Below are positions 7,717 to 15,380 of a DNA stretch of 22,218 nt, piece after piece. Source of the stretch: JAHJSA01 sp038204345 (GTDB lineage: Bacteria > Actinomycetota > Thermoleophilia > RBG-16-64-13). Location: contig JBBRDB010000023.1 in NCBI GenBank assembly GCA_038204345.1, positions 1-22,218 on the forward strand, given 5' to 3'. Each line of letters opens with the position of its first letter. Position 1 is the first letter of the stretch. Both the position numbers and the translations under genes were made by a program. Below the pieces are notes generated by a model. The model saw nothing but the letters and a program-made list of their open reading frames with translations. It was not told the origin of the DNA and did no database searches.

Positions 7717-9528
7717 GTGAGAGGCGGTTCTCTCGAATCGATCGCGCGCGAACGGCAGGCGGTCGCGTCGCCGCGGCGAGTGCTCCGGCGGCTCTGGGCC
7801 GAGATAGCCGACTTCTGGCCTCAATACGTGGTGATAGGCGTCGTGGTCGTGGCGGGTGCGCTCGCGACGGCGGCGGGTCCCTATCTCATCGGGAGGGCCA
7901 TCGATCAAGCCATCTCCCTCTCTGACCGCGGCGCCCTCGCTCGGATCATGATGATGTTGCTGGGCGCATACGTAGTGGGGCTGGGGGCGAACGTGCTGCA
8001 GTTCCGGCTCATAGGCCGCATCGGGCAGGTAGTTCTGGCCCGCTTCCGCTCTCAGATCTTCGCCTCTATCCAGCTCCTAGACAAACGTTTCTTCGACCGT
8101 CACGATGCCGGCGACCTGATGAGCCGCCTCGTCAACGACGTGGAGGTGCTCAATACCCTCTTCTCGCAGGGCATCGCCCAGACTCTGGGCAGCGTCGTGG
8201 GCCTGGTGGGCATCGTCGTCGCCATGCTGGTCCTCGAATGGCGGCTCGCGCTCGCCTCGTTCCTGGTCATCCCCTTGATGCTCCTCGCCACCGGCCTCTT
8301 CGCCCGCCTGGCCCGTCGCGCCTTCCGGCGGACGCGCGAGGCCATCGGCGACGTGAGTTCCGACATCCAGGAAGACCTCGGGGGAGTGAAGGTGGCGCAG
8401 GCCTTCAACCGCACCGATCTGAACACGGAGCGCTTCCGAGTCCGGAATGCCGCCAACCGCGACGCCAACATCGGCGCCGTGGGCATCACCAGCGCATTCA
8501 CGCCGGTGATGGACGTGCTGGGTACGGTGGCAACGGCGATCGTGGCTCTGTACGGAGGCTGGCTCGCTCTGAGCGCTCCGCCGCGGGTGACCGTGGGAGT
8601 GGTGGTGGCCTTTCTCACCTACGTGCAGCAGTTCTTCCGGCCCATCCAGGCTTTGTCGGCCTTCTTCACCCAGGCGCAGTCCGCGTTGGCCGCCGCCGAG
8701 CGCATCTTCGACCTGGTCGAGCGGCGGCCGCAGGTGAGCGACCCGGCCGGCGCGCCGGACCTGGCCGCCGCCGCCGGCGGTCGCGTCGCGGGCAAGGTGA
8801 CCTTCGACCACGTGAGCTTCGCATACGATGCCGAGCGCCTGGTGCTGCGGGACGTCAGTTTCGAAGCCCTACCCGGCCGCACGGTGGCCATCGTGGGGCC
8901 TACCGGAGCGGGCAAGACCACCATAATCAACCTCCTACTGCGCTTCTACGACGCCGATGAAGGTGCCGTCTTGGTGGACGGCGTCGATGTCCGTTCGGTC
9001 ACCCAAGCGTCGCTGCGTGCGGAACTCGGCCTCGTGCCGCAAGAGCCCTTCCTCTTCTCTGGGTCGGTCGCGGCGAATATCAGGTACGGCCGCATGGACG
9101 CCACGCAGGAGGAGGTGGAGGCCGCCGCCCGCTTGGCTGGCGCCCACGATTTCATCGTGTCGCTCGACGAGGGCTACGAGCACGAGGTGGGAGAGAGGGG
9201 GGGAGGTCTGAGCCAAGGGCAACGGCAGTTGGTGGCCTTCGCCCGCGCGGTGGTGCGCGATCCTAGGATCCTGGTGCTCGACGAAGCCACCGCCAGCGTG
9301 GACAGCCGCACTGAGGCCCTTATCCAGCATGCCCTGGAGAGACTCATGGAAGATCGCACCACCATCGTCATCGCTCACCGTCTCTCCACCGTGCGCCGGG
9401 CCGACCTGATCCTGGTGGTCGAAGAGGGGCGCATAGTCGAGCGCGGCACGCACGACGAGTTGCTGGCGGTCGGCGGGCGCTACGCCGACCTCCACGCAAG
9501 GCAGTTCCTCTCGGCCACACCCGCCTGA
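7717..9528 (+). CDS. Heterodimeric ABC exporter, subunit with canonical ATP site
   Basis: 603 residues from a GTG at 7717: type I exporter membrane domain, then an NBD with Walker A GPTGAGKTT near 393, signature LSQGQRQLVA near 497 (not LSGGQ), Walker B ILVLDEATASVD near 518 with catalytic Glu, and H-loop IAHRLST near 551. Its Walker A/B and His combine with the canonical LSGGQ of the partner into the hydrolytic site, while its LSQGQ faces the partner's degenerate site. The frame is open from an ATG at 7579 inside the upstream gene, but that would overlap 101 nt. GTG 7717 lacks a strong Shine-Dalgarno, so the start is uncertain. Confidence 0.92.
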   Translation: MRGGSLESIARERQAVASPRRVLRRLWAEIADFWPQYVVIGVVVVAGALATAAGPYLIGRAIDQAISLSDRGALARIMMMLLGAYVVGLGANVLQFRLIGRIGQVVLARFRSQIFASIQLLDKRFFDRHDAGDLMSRLVNDVEVLNTLFSQGIAQTLGSVVGLVGIVVAMLVLEWRLALASFLVIPLMLLATGLFARLARRAFRRTREAIGDVSSDIQEDLGGVKVAQAFNRTDLNTERFRVRNAANRDANIGAVGITSAFTPVMDVLGTVATAIVALYGGWLALSAPPRVTVGVVVAFLTYVQQFFRPIQALSAFFTQAQSALAAAERIFDLVERRPQVSDPAGAPDLAAAAGGRVAGKVTFDHVSFAYDAERLVLRDVSFEALPGRTVAIVGPTGAGKTTIINLLLRFYDADEGAVLVDGVDVRSVTQASLRAELGLVPQEPFLFSGSVAANIRYGRMDATQEEVEAAARLAGAHDFIVSLDEGYEHEVGERGGGLSQGQRQLVAFARAVVRDPRILVLDEATASVDSRTEALIQHALERLMEDRTTIVIAHRLSTVRRADLILVVEEGRIVERGTHDELLAVGGRYADLHARQFLSATPA

Positions 9529-9562
9529 AGGCGATCTCGCAGTCTGAGGCCGGGCCCTGCTT

Positions 9563-9571
9563 TGCTACAAT
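9563..9571 (+). promoter_or_regulatory. Extended -10 upstream of the thioredoxin-like gene
   Basis: TGCTACAAT, a TGn extended -10 with TACAAT, lies 32 nt before the ATG at 9604. Extended -10 promoters need little -35, and none is obvious. It would drive the three-gene operon to 11276. Confidence 0.5.
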
Positions 9572-9603
9572 ACAATCAGTGAAGCCTGGTGGGAGGTGCA
9601 GTG

Positions 9604-9855
9604 ATGCTGGTTCAGGTGCTGGGCTCGGGGTGCAAAAAGTGCAACGATCTCTACGGCAGCGCCACGGCGGCGGTTGCACGTGATCCTTCCGGGGGTCACG
9701 TCGTGGAGAAAGTCACCGACGTCGACGAGTTCATCCGCTTGGGGGTGCGGGTCACACCCGCGCTGGTGCTCGACGGCGAGGTGGTCTCCACCGGGCGGGT
9801 GCTCACGGCCGACGAAGTGGCGGCCGCCATGGAGGAGCGCGCCGGTCGTGGCTGA
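9604..9855 (+). CDS. Small thioredoxin-like redox protein (CxxC)
   Basis: 83 residues: MLVQVLGSGCKKCNDLY opens with the CxxC (C10, C13) of the small redox-active disulfide/thioredoxin-like family, ending with the cis-Pro segment VRVTPALVLDGEVVSTGRVL. These glutaredoxin-sized proteins are thiol-disulfide exchangers, often near metal or redox genes. ATG 9604 has GGGAGG with a 7-nt spacer; an in-frame GTG at 9589 precedes this Shine-Dalgarno and is rejected. The stop overlaps the GTG of the CobW-like gene by 8 nt, so the two are translationally coupled. Confidence 0.85.
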   Translation: MLVQVLGSGCKKCNDLYGSATAAVARDPSGGHVVEKVTDVDEFIRLGVRVTPALVLDGEVVSTGRVLTADEVAAAMEERAGRG

Positions 9856-10885
9856 TGGGATAGACGTCTACCTTATCTCGGGGTTCCTGGGCGCGGGCAA
9901 GACCACCCTTCTGAACCGCCTGGTGAAGGTGGTGCCGCCGGATCTCCGCTTCCTCATCCTCATGAACGAGTTCGGGGATATCGGTCTCGACGGCACCCTC
10001 GTCGAAGGTGAAGACCTCGACATGCTCGAGATCAGCAAGGGATCCATCTTCTGCGCGTGTGTCAAGACCGACTTCATCAAAGGCCTGCACGAGATAGCCC
10101 ACTCGGTGCGGCCGGACATCATGCTGATCGAGACCACCGGCGTGGCGAACCCCAGCGATCTCGACCGCGACCTCAAGCTCCCCATATTCAGTGGCGCGTT
10201 CCAACTTCGCGACAAGTTCTGCGTCGTCGACGCCGACAACTTCCTCGACACTTACGAGTCGTTCTTGGCCATCGAGAAACAGCTGGCCGCCTCCGACGTG
10301 TTCATCATCAACAAGATCGACCTGGTGTCTCCGGAGACCATTGAACAGATCAAAGAGATCGTGCGCGACTTCAACCCGGAGCCTCGCTTCTACGAAACCG
10401 TCTACGCCGACGTGTCCTTTGACGGGCTCTTCCGGGAGGGCGGCCTGCGTGGGCTGTCGGGAGCGGTGGGTCCCCCCTCGGACCTATCGAATGCGGATGT
10501 CGAGCGCGAAGAGGGCCGGACGCCGTCCCCCTTGACGGCGGCCGAACTCGAAGCCTACATCGACGACCTTCTGGACGACGAGACCGCCGAAGTGACGCCG
10601 CCCGACCGTCTGCTTTCCCTGGTGGTGCATCGGCCGGAGGATACTGAGGACGAACTGCGGGCATGGCTGGCCGGACTCCCCGAACGAGTGGTGCGCGGGA
10701 AAGGCCTCGTGCGTCTTGAGAACCGGTTGTGGTTGTTCAGCCTCGTGAATGGGAACTGGATATTGGAGCCTTACGCCGGCGCGACCCCGCCTGAAGAGGT
10801 GGTCGATCGGTTGGTGTTCATATCGAGGCCCGAGCAGATCAAGGAAATAGCGGAAAGGGAGACACGGAATGGCTCAGATTCCTGA
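9848..10885 (+). CDS. CobW/P47K-family GTPase with variant metal motif
   Basis: 345 residues from a GTG overlapping the upstream stop. GTPase motifs: GFLGAGKT at 12-19, MNEFGDIGLDG at 39-49, ETTGVANP (switch/Walker B region) and NKID. A C-terminal CobW-like domain follows a charged linker. Family members are zinc or other metal chaperones that normally carry CxCC after the NEFG block. Here the segment is SIFCACVKTD, with C69 and C71 only, a different spacing. GTG 9848 is chosen because the preceding frame overlaps the thioredoxin-like gene and GGAGGAG lies upstream. It overlaps the next gene by 17 nt. The metal is unknown. Confidence 0.88.
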   Translation: MADGIDVYLISGFLGAGKTTLLNRLVKVVPPDLRFLILMNEFGDIGLDGTLVEGEDLDMLEISKGSIFCACVKTDFIKGLHEIAHSVRPDIMLIETTGVANPSDLDRDLKLPIFSGAFQLRDKFCVVDADNFLDTYESFLAIEKQLAASDVFIINKIDLVSPETIEQIKEIVRDFNPEPRFYETVYADVSFDGLFREGGLRGLSGAVGPPSDLSNADVEREEGRTPSPLTAAELEAYIDDLLDDETAEVTPPDRLLSLVVHRPEDTEDELRAWLAGLPERVVRGKGLVRLENRLWLFSLVNGNWILEPYAGATPPEEVVDRLVFISRPEQIKEIAERETRNGSDS

Positions 10886-11276
10886 GAACGTCAAGGAGTT
10901 GTTGCGGGGCGGCCACAACGTTTGGGTGGCGACGATCGGAGAAGATGGCTGGCCGAACGTGGCCATCAAAGGGAGCGGAGCGCTGCTCGACGACGAGCAC
11001 ATCTACTTCGCAGACCTCTTCTCCAAGAAGACCCGGGACAACCTCCTCCACAACAGTCGCGTCGCCGTGGGGATCTTCTCGCCGGACAAGAAAGTGGCCG
11101 TGCAATTGAAGGGCGTGGCCGACATGATCCAGACGGGGGAGCTCTTCGACAAGGTGACCAAGCAGATGGAAGCCCTGCAGGCGGGCCTGCCGCCGGTGGC
11201 GTACGTGGTGCGCATCCTGGTGGACTCGGTGTGGGACATGAGCGCCGGGCCGAAGGCCGGCGACAAGATCGGCTGA
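10869..11276 (+). CDS. Pyridoxamine 5'-phosphate oxidase-like FMN split-barrel protein
   Basis: 135 residues with the small flavin-reductase/PNPOx-like pattern: VWVATIGEDGWPNVAIKGSGALLDDEHIY, then the helix KKTRDNLLHNSRVAVGIF and a C-terminal strand AYVVRILVDSVWDM. Such short split barrels bind FMN, F420 or haem and act as oxidoreductases of varied substrate. ATG 10869 lies within the end of the CobW-like gene, preceded by GGAAAGGGAGA. It closes a three-gene redox/metal operon beginning at 9604. Specific activity is not predictable. Confidence 0.85.
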   Translation: MAQIPENVKELLRGGHNVWVATIGEDGWPNVAIKGSGALLDDEHIYFADLFSKKTRDNLLHNSRVAVGIFSPDKKVAVQLKGVADMIQTGELFDKVTKQMEALQAGLPPVAYVVRILVDSVWDMSAGPKAGDKIG

Positions 11277-11341
11277 GACGGAGTCGGGGGAGACGAAGCT
11301 GATTGAGGACGCATCAGCCGGGCCCGCGTTCCATAAGGGGG

Positions 11342-11386
11342 CTCTCATGAAGTCCTTATCGCCCTCTTAGCAAGCGACGGGATACT
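11342..11386 (+). promoter_or_regulatory. 11-bp direct-repeat array and -10 before the two-component operon
   Basis: Three hexamers CTCTCA (11342), TCCTTA (11353) and CTCTTA (11364) start exactly 11 bp apart. The last ends 11 nt before GATACT (11381-11386), a plausible -10. OmpR/PhoB-type regulators bind direct repeats with about this period. Transcription about 7 nt after the -10 would start at the ATG at 11394, suggesting a leaderless mRNA. Confidence 0.65.
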
Positions 11387-11393
11387 GGAAGGT

Positions 11394-11891
11394 ATGAATA
11401 CACGTTTGACATCCGTGCTCCTGCCTGCCGTCCTGCTCCTCGCGGCCATAGCTCTCGCCCTGTGGGTCGTATCCCAGCTCACCGGCGGCGAAGCGGCAGC
11501 CGAGAGGCTGTCGCCTATCCTGGTGGGGGTGTCCCAACCGAGCGAGGCGCCAGGGTCGGCACCGGGGGTCGGAGCGGTCTCGGGCGGCTCGGCATCAGAC
11601 CCTGTGACTACGGACACCCTTTCGGGTGACGCCGCGGGGGGCACCGGTCTAGGGACCTCGTCCACGACCACGCGCACGACGGCGCAGTCATCAGGTGCCA
11701 CCACGACCATGGCGACCTCTCCAAGAACCACCGACTCATCGGTCATGATGGCTTCTCCCGGGGCGACCACCCGCACCACCACTGCGCGGATGATCGTTGC
11801 TGACCCGGTGCGGGAACATGCGTGGGATCATGGCGATCAGAGCATGCCCGGCGGTATGACCTCAAGCACGTCAGGCACGATGGGTCACTGA
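11394..11891 (+). CDS. Exported Thr/Ser-rich protein with Met/His tail
   Basis: 165 residues, no recognised family. An N-terminal hydrophobic segment (VLLPAVLLLAAIALALWVV) is a signal or membrane anchor. The rest is low complexity in Thr, Ser, Gly and Ala, and ends in a tail with spaced His and Met (HAWDHGDQSMPGG ... MGH), compatible with binding of soft or transition metals. GGAAGG lies only 1 nt before the ATG, too close for a ribosome site, but the ATG sits at the expected +1 of a -10, so leaderless translation is favoured; TTG 11406 is an alternative. The stop overlaps the response-regulator ATG by 1 nt, so it is probably an accessory or sensed component of that system. Confidence 0.7.
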   Translation: MNTRLTSVLLPAVLLLAAIALALWVVSQLTGGEAAAERLSPILVGVSQPSEAPGSAPGVGAVSGGSASDPVTTDTLSGDAAGGTGLGTSSTTTRTTAQSSGATTTMATSPRTTDSSVMMASPGATTRTTTARMIVADPVREHAWDHGDQSMPGGMTSSTSGTMGH

Positions 11892-12577
11892 TGCGCGTGC
11901 TGGTGGTGGAAGACGAGCCCCGGGTCGCCTCTTTCATCGCCAAAGGACTGCAAGGGGCGGGGTTTTCCGCCGAGGTGGTCGGGACTGGTTCGGAGGCGGT
12001 AAGGCGGACTCTCGAGGGAGCGGCCGACATCGTCCTCCTCGACGTCGGGCTGCCCGACATCGATGGCTTCAGCGCTCTGGCCGAGATACGCACCGTGGAC
12101 CAGTCGACGCCGGTGATCATGCTCACGGCGCGGGGCGACGTCGGCTCTCGGGTGCGTGGGCTCGAACTCGGCGCTGACGACTATCTGCCCAAACCTTTCG
12201 ATTTCGACGAGTTGCTTGCGCGCATCCGTGCGCGTCTCCGCCAACCGCGGCAGGCGGAAGCGTCGGTTCTGCAGTCCGGTGATCTCGAACTTGACCTGCG
12301 AACTCGGAAGGCGCGGCGCGGCGACCTCACGGTGGATCTCACCACTCGCGAGTTCTCGTTCCTGGAGTACCTCCTGCGTCACGAAGGTCAGGTGCTCACT
12401 CGCACCCAGATCCTGAACGGAGTGTGGGGATACGATTTCGATCCCGGCAGCAACGTCGTGGACGTCTACGTCGGCTACCTGCGCTCGAAGCTCGACGCGA
12501 ATTGTGAAGGATCGATCATCGAGACCGTCAGGGGTGGTGGGTACCGCCTGCGCGGGACGGGCGCCGCAGGCACTTGA
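11891..12577 (+). CDS. OmpR/PhoB-family response regulator
   Basis: 228 residues: receiver domain with acidic pocket E7/D8, phospho-acceptor D51 (VLLDVGLPD), switch Thr in IMLTARG and Lys in PKPFD, then a winged-helix effector (LTTREFSFLEYLLRHEGQVLTR and VDVYVGYLRSKLD) ending GGGYRL. All key residues are present. ATG 11891 follows the upstream stop with a 1-nt overlap; the sequence just before D8 fits the family start. The stop overlaps the kinase TTG as TTGA. It probably binds the 11-bp repeat arrays at 11342 and 14195. Confidence 0.95.
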   Translation: MRVLVVEDEPRVASFIAKGLQGAGFSAEVVGTGSEAVRRTLEGAADIVLLDVGLPDIDGFSALAEIRTVDQSTPVIMLTARGDVGSRVRGLELGADDYLPKPFDFDELLARIRARLRQPRQAEASVLQSGDLELDLRTRKARRGDLTVDLTTREFSFLEYLLRHEGQVLTRTQILNGVWGYDFDPGSNVVDVYVGYLRSKLDANCEGSIIETVRGGGYRLRGTGAAGT

Positions 12578-14130
12578 GGCTGCGGCTCACGCTGTGGTTC
12601 GTGGCTGGGGTGGCGCTGCTGGCCATCGCCGGGGTGGCCGTCACCCATACCTTGCTTGCCCGTCAACTCCAGGCGCAAGTGGACGAGGAACTCGCCCAGC
12701 AGCTCAGCCTGTACGGTCATGCGGTGGCTGCGGCGGATGGCGCCGAGTCTCTCCTCGAACTGACACGTCAGTATCTCTCCGGTCCTGGAGCAGACAACCT
12801 CCGCCGCAACGGGGTGATCCTGACGCTGCACACGACGGATGGGGTCGTGGTGTCCAGTACCGGGGACGTCGCCCTCGAATCGCTGCCGGAGAGCCGGGGC
12901 CTGCTCACTTCGGGCGAACGCGTCTTGGTAACCGCGGCGTCGCCGGCGGGGCCCTACCGCCTGGCGGGCACCCCGGTGCTCGTGGGCACAACCGTGGGCA
13001 CAACGCGTATCGCCTCAGTCGAGGTGGGAGCTTCTCTCGCACGCCTCCGGTCGACGCTCCAGAGTGTCTTGATTCTCCTGGCCCTGGGTGCGACAGCCGG
13101 TACACTCGCCGTGGGTTACGGCTCCTGGGTACTCGTCGGCAGAGCCCTCGATCCGGTGCGGCGCATCACCCGCACGGCGTCCGCAATCTCGCACGAAGAC
13201 CTCACCAAGCGCATCGGGCACTCCGGTCCGTACGACGAGATCGGTGAGTTAGCCGGTACCATGGACGCCATGCTTGATCGGCTCCAGGAAGCCTTCGAAG
13301 CCCAGGAGCGCTTCATCACCGACGTCTCGCACGAACTCCGGACGCCTTTGACCATCGCCAAGGGCCACATCCAGGTGCTCGATCGCGAAGAGACCTTCGA
13401 TGCGGAGTCGGTCAGACGGGGCCATCGTGTCGTCGTGGAGGAACTCGATCGCATGAACCGTTTGGTGGGTGACCTGCTCACCCTGGCTCGCGCCATCCGG
13501 ACCGACTTCTTGCGTCTGGAACCCGTCTCCCCGGACACGCTGCTGCGCATGCTGCTCGAGCAAGGACCTCACCTTGCGGACAGGCAATGGCGCATCGACG
13601 AGCTGCCCGGCGGGGTGGTGACGGCCGATCAGGACCGCATGATCCAGATCTTCCTCAACCTCATGCACAATGCAGTGGCGCACACTCAGTCGGGAGACGT
13701 GATCGCACTCGGAGGGGCGTGGGACTCTGCCCGCGCGAGGGCGGACGCCCGTCCCGCCGTCGGGCTGGACCCGGGAGCGGCCCGCAGGGAGCTCCGACTC
13801 TGGGTGCGGGATGAGGGAACCGGGATGCCGGAGGAGGTTCGCGAACACTTGTTCGAGCCGTTCTATCGAGGCCCGGACAGCCGCACGGAAGCTGCGGCCG
13901 ATCCGTCTCTTCGGCCCTCCGCCGACCACGCCGTCTCCCCGGTGGAAGCCCCAGCATCGGGTGGGGTCTCAGACTCCGCCGGCGCGCCGACCTCCGATGA
14001 CGCTCTCGGACAGCATCTGGGCCTGGGTTTGGCGATCGTGGCGGCCCTGGTGCGCGCGCACGAGGGCCGCATCGAGGTACGGAGCGCGCTGGGGAAGGGC
14101 TCCTGTTTCATCGTGCATCTGCCCGGCTGA
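12574..14130 (+). CDS. Sensor histidine kinase with enlarged ATP-lid
   Basis: 518 residues from a TTG that overlaps the regulator stop by 4 nt. TM1 lies near 7-29, an extracytoplasmic sensor region to about 160, TM2 near 162-188, then HAMP and HisKA with phospho-acceptor H253 (DVSHELRTPL). The HATPase domain has N-box LNLMHNAVAH, G1 DEGTGM, F-box FEPFYRG and G2 GLGLAIV. Between the F-box and G2 there are about 48 residues of Ala/Ser/Pro-rich sequence where roughly 10-15 are usual. It presumably phosphorylates the regulator upstream. The sensor shows no clear ligand motif; the exported neighbours suggest an envelope or metal signal (inference). Confidence 0.93.
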   Translation: MRLRLTLWFVAGVALLAIAGVAVTHTLLARQLQAQVDEELAQQLSLYGHAVAAADGAESLLELTRQYLSGPGADNLRRNGVILTLHTTDGVVVSSTGDVALESLPESRGLLTSGERVLVTAASPAGPYRLAGTPVLVGTTVGTTRIASVEVGASLARLRSTLQSVLILLALGATAGTLAVGYGSWVLVGRALDPVRRITRTASAISHEDLTKRIGHSGPYDEIGELAGTMDAMLDRLQEAFEAQERFITDVSHELRTPLTIAKGHIQVLDREETFDAESVRRGHRVVVEELDRMNRLVGDLLTLARAIRTDFLRLEPVSPDTLLRMLLEQGPHLADRQWRIDELPGGVVTADQDRMIQIFLNLMHNAVAHTQSGDVIALGGAWDSARARADARPAVGLDPGAARRELRLWVRDEGTGMPEEVREHLFEPFYRGPDSRTEAAADPSLRPSADHAVSPVEAPASGGVSDSAGAPTSDDALGQHLGLGLAIVAALVRAHEGRIEVRSALGKGSCFIVHLPG

Positions 14131-14194
14131 CGGCGCCGCCCGCTTTCCCGCCCGGCGCGCAGCCTTCAGCGCGGTCGGCAGCGATCTTTGGTCA

Positions 14195-14250
14195 GTCTAA
14201 GGGCATTCTCATCGTCTTCTTACACGGGCTTCATGCCGGCCCCGTAGAGT
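14195..14250 (+). promoter_or_regulatory. 11-bp direct-repeat array and -10 before the SLH protein gene
   Basis: Hexamers GTCTAA (14195), TTCTCA (14206), TTCTTA (14217) and GCTTCA (14228) start exactly 11 bp apart. The last ends 11 nt before TAGAGT (14245-14250). Spacing and sequence repeat the array at 11342, which implies one regulator for both. Predicted initiation near 14257 gives a leader of about 65 nt before the ATG at 14322. The rest of the 190-nt gap after the kinase gene holds nothing else recognisable. Confidence 0.65.
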
Positions 14251-14321
14251 GAGGACGGTAAGCATACGAAGCAGTGGCAAACGCGGGCCCATCGGTCTGC
14301 AGGTACATGAGGAGGAACAGT

Positions 14322-15212
14322 ATGAGATTCGCAGGCAGGACGACACTGAGCGTGGTCGCAGCGACCACCGCGCTGACTCTGGCGTTGGGTGGGGCGGCTA
14401 TCGCTTCGCCCATGGGCACAGGTGGAGCCACGATGGGCACCACCACGATGACGGGCACGACCGCCACGATGGGTACCGCGGCGCCAATGGGCACCACAGC
14501 GCCGATGGACGCCACCGGACCGGCGGACACGCCCGGGATGATGGACACCGCTGGGACGATGAACGGTGCTCCGGCTACCGCGCAACACGTCGAGACTCAC
14601 GTGGGAAGCGGTTCGATGGAGCCCGGCCACATGTTCAGCGACATAGCAGAGGGTGACTGGTACGCGAACGACGCGAAGCAGATGGCCGACCGCGGCTTCA
14701 TGGGTGGCTTCGCCGACGGTACCTTCGGCGGTTACCAGCACATCACCCGCGGACAGTTCGCCGGCGTCATGGCCCGCATGATGGGCGTGGAACCCGCTGA
14801 GGGCAGCTCTTTCTCCGACACCCAAGGATTCTGGGGCGCGCCCGCCATCGAGTCCCTGGCGAAGCACGGGATCATCGCCGGTTACGCCAACGGTGCCTTC
14901 GGTCCTTACGACGACGTCACCCGCGCCCAGATGGCAACGATCATGGATCGGGCATGGCAGTGGATGGAGGAGAACGGCACGGGTACCGGCATGGGTTACG
15001 GTATGAGTGACGCGGAAATGGCGCAGCTGCGCGAGGAGATGCACCTACTCCTGCACGACGTGACGGACACCTGGGCTGAAGACCACATCGCCCACATGTT
15101 CCAGCTGGGCGTGGTTCGGGGCGACCTGAGTGGCATGTTCCACCCGGATACCACCGCTACCCGTGCGCAGGCCACCGCGATGATGTGGCGTTGGTACGAG
15201 GCGCTACAATAG
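14322..15212 (+). CDS. S-layer homology protein with Met-rich N-terminal region
   Basis: 296 residues. A signal peptide (TTLSVVAATTALTLALGGAAIA) is followed by about 65 residues rich in Met, Thr and Gly with repeated MGT units (MGTGG, MGTTT, MGTAA, MGTTA), then three SLH domains: about 98-155 (FSDIAEGDWYANDAKQMADRG), 158-213 (FSDTQGFWGAPAIESLAKHG) and 245-296 (WAEDHIAHMFQLGVVRG). SLH triplets bind secondary cell-wall polymer, so the protein is wall-anchored. Met-rich segments can bind copper or silver, but this is inference. ATG 14322 has GGAGG with a 6-nt spacer. It is monocistronic, between a probable regulator-binding array and a terminator. Confidence 0.88.
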   Translation: MRFAGRTTLSVVAATTALTLALGGAAIASPMGTGGATMGTTTMTGTTATMGTAAPMGTTAPMDATGPADTPGMMDTAGTMNGAPATAQHVETHVGSGSMEPGHMFSDIAEGDWYANDAKQMADRGFMGGFADGTFGGYQHITRGQFAGVMARMMGVEPAEGSSFSDTQGFWGAPAIESLAKHGIIAGYANGAFGPYDDVTRAQMATIMDRAWQWMEENGTGTGMGYGMSDAEMAQLREEMHLLLHDVTDTWAEDHIAHMFQLGVVRGDLSGMFHPDTTATRAQATAMMWRWYEALQ

Positions 15213-15309
15213 TAGGGTTTCCCGAGGCGGCCGCGCCGCGGTGGGAACAGCGAGACGTCCGCTGATTTGACGGGACGGCTCGGCGAGTGAAGAAGATGAG
15301 TACTAAGAA

Positions 15310-15333
15310 CGGGGCGCCGATATCGGCGCCCCG
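15310..15333 (+). terminator. Palindromic terminator after the SLH gene
   Basis: A perfect 24-nt palindrome (12-nt halves, left half CGGGGCGCCGAT) is followed on the plus strand by TCTTT. It lies between convergent genes, about 100 nt after the SLH stop and 50 nt before the end of the beta-propeller gene, and could act in both directions. Confidence 0.7.
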
Positions 15334-15380
15334 TCTTTACGTCCCGAGAAGGTTCCGTGAGTTGCGGATGCTTCTGCCCG

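Noticed and set aside
11298..11318. GCTGAT/ATCAGC hairpin after the FMN split-barrel gene
   Set aside because: Only 6 bp with a 9-nt loop and no U tract; not strong enough to call a terminator.
14131..14194. tRNA-Sec or other small RNA after the kinase gene
   Set aside because: The stretch is too short for tRNA-Sec and shows no acceptor/T-arm pattern.
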